64,000 bases of DNA from Rhea pennata. Its lineage: Eukaryota > Chordata > Aves > Rheiformes > Rheidae. A model generated the notes under the pieces. It was given only the letters and a program-made list of their open reading frames with translations. It ran no database searches and was not told the DNA's origin. Location of the stretch: NCBI RefSeq assembly GCF_028389875.1, contig NC_084664.1, positions 37,582,323 to 37,646,322 of the forward strand, read 5' to 3'. Of this stretch, positions 61,201 through 64,000 are shown in pieces; the stretch's first letter is position 1, and every line of letters begins with the position of its first letter. The translations under genes were made by a program, and so were the position numbers.

Positions 61201-62639
61201 TGTATTTTAATTAGACCTAGACAACTCCTAATAGTTCCTTTGAATGCCTATGCCCTTTGTACGTGTGCAAAAAAGCCTTCATACATCACTTTCTATTACA
61301 GACCTTCTACTTCATCATTTTAAGTCCTGGCACAGTTTCTCATGGCAGATATCTTCTTTAGATCTTGAAATGTCTAGGCTCAGTTGAGACCTTCTTGGAC
61401 CTTGCTTTCATCCCCTGTAAGAATGAGATATTCATACTCTGAGGAATAAAACACTTAGCACCATTTTGTGTATAGATAAGCTTACTAACTGGAGAATGCT
61501 CTTGATCAACCGTTAAATGTGTTTTGTAGAAAATATTCCTTCAGAAGCACCTTTAAGAGAAGAATGAGATCATTAACAGCTCATTGGATTTGCAGAACTA
61601 AGGTGTCTTGCATGATGTGAAACTGAAAGTTGTGGATAATTTTTTAGACTACTCCAAAATAGTCTTACAAACTGGTCCTCAGAAAATACTTCCTGATACT
61701 AGAGTGAACTGGGTGTAGGCTGGGGACCAAATGCTAAGGGCAATCACTTTGGAGGATATCCCATACAGACATTATCCCTGTATAGATAAGCCTTGAAGGA
61801 TAAAACTGATATGTGAAGACCTTCATTTTCAATTCAGCTCTGACATCCATAGCTTTTTGGATAGTCTGAGTGAGCAGGAGCTGCTGGGGAAGATTTAAAC
61901 AAAAATGTGTCGGTAGTGTTTGAACTGAAGACGAGAAGTCTCTGTGTAATGTAGTCTCTCTACAATGAAATTGAGAGCTGGGAGAAGCAGTAGGTATGAT
62001 ATTGCAGAATCCAAAATTGCAGATTTCCTGCATGTCCCAAGTTTTCTCTAAAAGAGTGAGAATTAATTGCAGAGGACAGATTTTAGATGAGCTGGAGAGA
62101 GCTCACCAAACCAAGAAGGAATGGTACTGCAAGGCATCCTCAGCAAACAGTACTGGCATCGCACTCTGCTACAACCAAGCTTTGCAAGAAGATATTGCAG
62201 TACTTTTGCCATATGTGATGGTAAAAGATGGCAAAATATGATGCCAAAGGTTCTTCCCTTTTTCCATCATATTTTTGTTGTGTTTTGCAAGGGTGACTTG
62301 CCTTGATTAGAATCAACCCTCATTCAAAAACCCACCCTTCTGATGCAGTCACACCTCGGACCCTGCTACTCCGTACCTTTATCATCTTTTTAAAGACAGT
62401 ACTGAAGTTAAATTTCCAAAGGGCATGTTTGAGCAAGAAGTGAAAAGGAAAACTGTTTTTTTATAGACCAGCTAGGAGGAAAAAGTGACCAGCCATTATA
62501 ACTAGTTTATCATAAAATATGGTACGTCTTGCTAAGACTGGCAAAAAAAATTCTTTGTGCCTCCAATCCTTTGATACATTTGTAGGGAAATATTTAGATT
62601 GAAAATATTGCCTAGTCAGTAAGCTATAGTTTCATAATA

Positions 62640-63220
62640 AGAACAAAGCTGCTGCAATTACTTTTCTATCAAGCAATTCTACGGATTTATATTAGCATTT
62701 AGCAAGTGGCCTGTTGACTTTCAGCCACTGGATAGTTCTACACTTTGTAATATGGCTGTCTTTAAAATATAACATTTACCTGCTGAGAACAACATTATAC
62801 TATTTATGAAACCATATCTTTTCAACAGCCAAACTCAGCAAGATTTTATTGCGCTCTCCACCTGTAATTGCAGAACTGCTGACTTAGCAGTACATAATCA
62901 CCCCTCGCCAATGAACTACTTCACTAAAATTCTCCAAGTAGCTTGTTTTCTCATCATTCCTGCAAGCACTCCCTCCTCCTCACCTTTTTGGGTAGTAAAA
63001 GAAACCTCTCAAAAGGTTATAATTAATTAAAGTTCAGATTAACATCAGAGAAACATTTGGGCGATGAACACTTCACTGCCTTGCTGATTCGAAAAATGTA
63101 TACTTTTAATAATGTGAAGATAAATTAAAATTCATGAATATCTTTAAAAATTTATATGAATTTTAACAGTCAATTTACCTTTTGTCTATAATGCAATAAA
63201 GCAAATTTTCCTTCAAGGAT
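62640..63220. promoter_or_regulatory. Candidate distal enhancer in the desert
   Basis: About 580 nt of AT-rich, non-repetitive DNA with dense homeodomain-like cores, including TTATAATTAATTAAAG at 63018-63033, CTGTAATTGCAG near 62861 and AATTTACCTTTTGTCTATAATG near 63172. It lies about 43 kb downstream of EVX1. Composition and motifs only. Confidence 0.3.
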
Positions 63221-63229
63221 AGAGACAGC

Positions 63230-64000
63230 TTTCTCTCTTTTCCCTTGTTCACTACTATAGAATATTTACTTCATACCAAACTTCAACCTGACAGCTTTTC
63301 CCCTTTAAGTCTTTTGATAACTGACCTCATCCTTTAGTGGTCTGGCATATTTGTTAAGGAAACAAACATCTGTGAAACTAAAAATTCTCCTGTTTATTCC
63401 CTGTCATTTTTAGGCTGAGAACAGGAGAGAAATCTTTGCTTTTGTAATTACTGTAGCTCTATATTAATATATGACTGTAGTCAAGTCATGCTTCAGGGTT
63501 TTAGTGAATTAGTTACAAGGATCTGGAAGGAATACCCGGCACTCTGGTATGCAATTGGAATTTGGGGTTGGATTTGTTTTTTTTCCTCCTTTTTAGGCAT
63601 CTGCTCTGGCTCCAGCTGGGGTTGGGACAATACTAGATGGGATGGGACTCTGCATCTCCTTTCTCGGATGTTTTCTTGTATGCAGCATTTTGTTCAAAGT
63701 CAAACCGGTCCCCAGAGTTAAACTGAGGGAAGGCCTAGCAGGAATCCCATTTTTTGCGATGTAGAATATAGGTCACCTGTCAGAATAATCTGAATCTAAC
63801 AAATTCCCTGCCCTGCAACAAGATGAGCTGTTAAACTAAAGAGCATGGTAGCATCTGCAGAGCAGTAAATTCATGTTCTTTAGTAGATAGATCATTGGAA
63901 AGTCCACCATAAATATCTCAGACTACCCGTTTTCTACTTATGGCATACAATCAGTGTATGACTGACGAACTGAAATACTTCAGATTCACTGAAGTCAATC
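63230..64000. other. Desert, nothing recognised
   Basis: AT-rich DNA with a short GC-richer patch near 63600. The window ends on CACTGAAGTCAATC, which could be the start of another palindromic repeat remnant cut by the boundary. Confidence 0.45.

Larger units (their letters stand above)
52740..62630. other. Gene desert, no gene recognised
   Basis: AT-rich, CpG-poor DNA. Simple repeats: (CA)9 at 56984-57001 and T16 at 58228-58243. The longest open frames (about 118 codons) are on both strands and lack motifs. 57780-58200 has the even AT-rich texture of a non-coding element. No RNA gene recognised. Confidence 0.55.

Noticed and set aside
1..64000. CRISPR arrays, prokaryotic operons, tRNA or rRNA genes
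   Set aside because: None seen. The window is vertebrate nuclear DNA with spliced exons and CR1 elements.

Overview
The window is nuclear DNA of a vertebrate, almost certainly a bird or close sauropsid. Its clearest repeats are CR1 retrotransposon tails and older CR1-like reverse-transcriptase remnants. Other interspersed repeats are sparse, and one complete gene has a distinctly amniote protein sequence. That gene is EVX1 (even-skipped homeobox 1), on the + strand with coding exons at 16455-16893, 18440-18690 and 19417-19947. Both introns are GT-AG, the reading frame closes exactly, and the predicted protein is 406 residues with the homeodomain at 185-244. I found no other protein-coding gene.

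In other amniotes EVX1 lies beside the 5' (HOXA13) end of the HOXA cluster and is transcribed away from it, with a large gene desert on its far side before HIBADH. By that synteny (inferred), bases 1-16000 are the HOXA13-EVX1 interval and 20500-64000 the start of the desert.

Layout: 1-5600 is AT-rich intergenic DNA with ancient MIR-like repeat remnants and a possible PBX/HOX-type element near 3100. 5900-8500 is a CpG-rich block with no recognisable gene. 8500-11850 is CpG-poor and featureless. 11900-26700 is a broad CpG-retaining domain centred on EVX1; it has GC-rich islands (14.2-14.8, 16.6-18.7, 19.2-19.9, 22.0-22.5 and 25.4-26.6 kb) separated by AT-rich, homeodomain-site-rich stretches that look like conserved non-coding elements. 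Beyond about 26.8 kb CpG becomes rare and the rest is gene-free AT-rich DNA with decayed CR1 fragments, simple repeats, a few dispersed palindromic repeat remnants and several candidate enhancers.

The window therefore reads as one developmental transcription factor gene in its regulatory landscape. Gene structure and CR1 calls are firm. Enhancer, insulator and lncRNA-promoter calls rest on composition and motifs only and need alignment or chromatin data. I found no evidence of an undescribed enzymatic or defence system.
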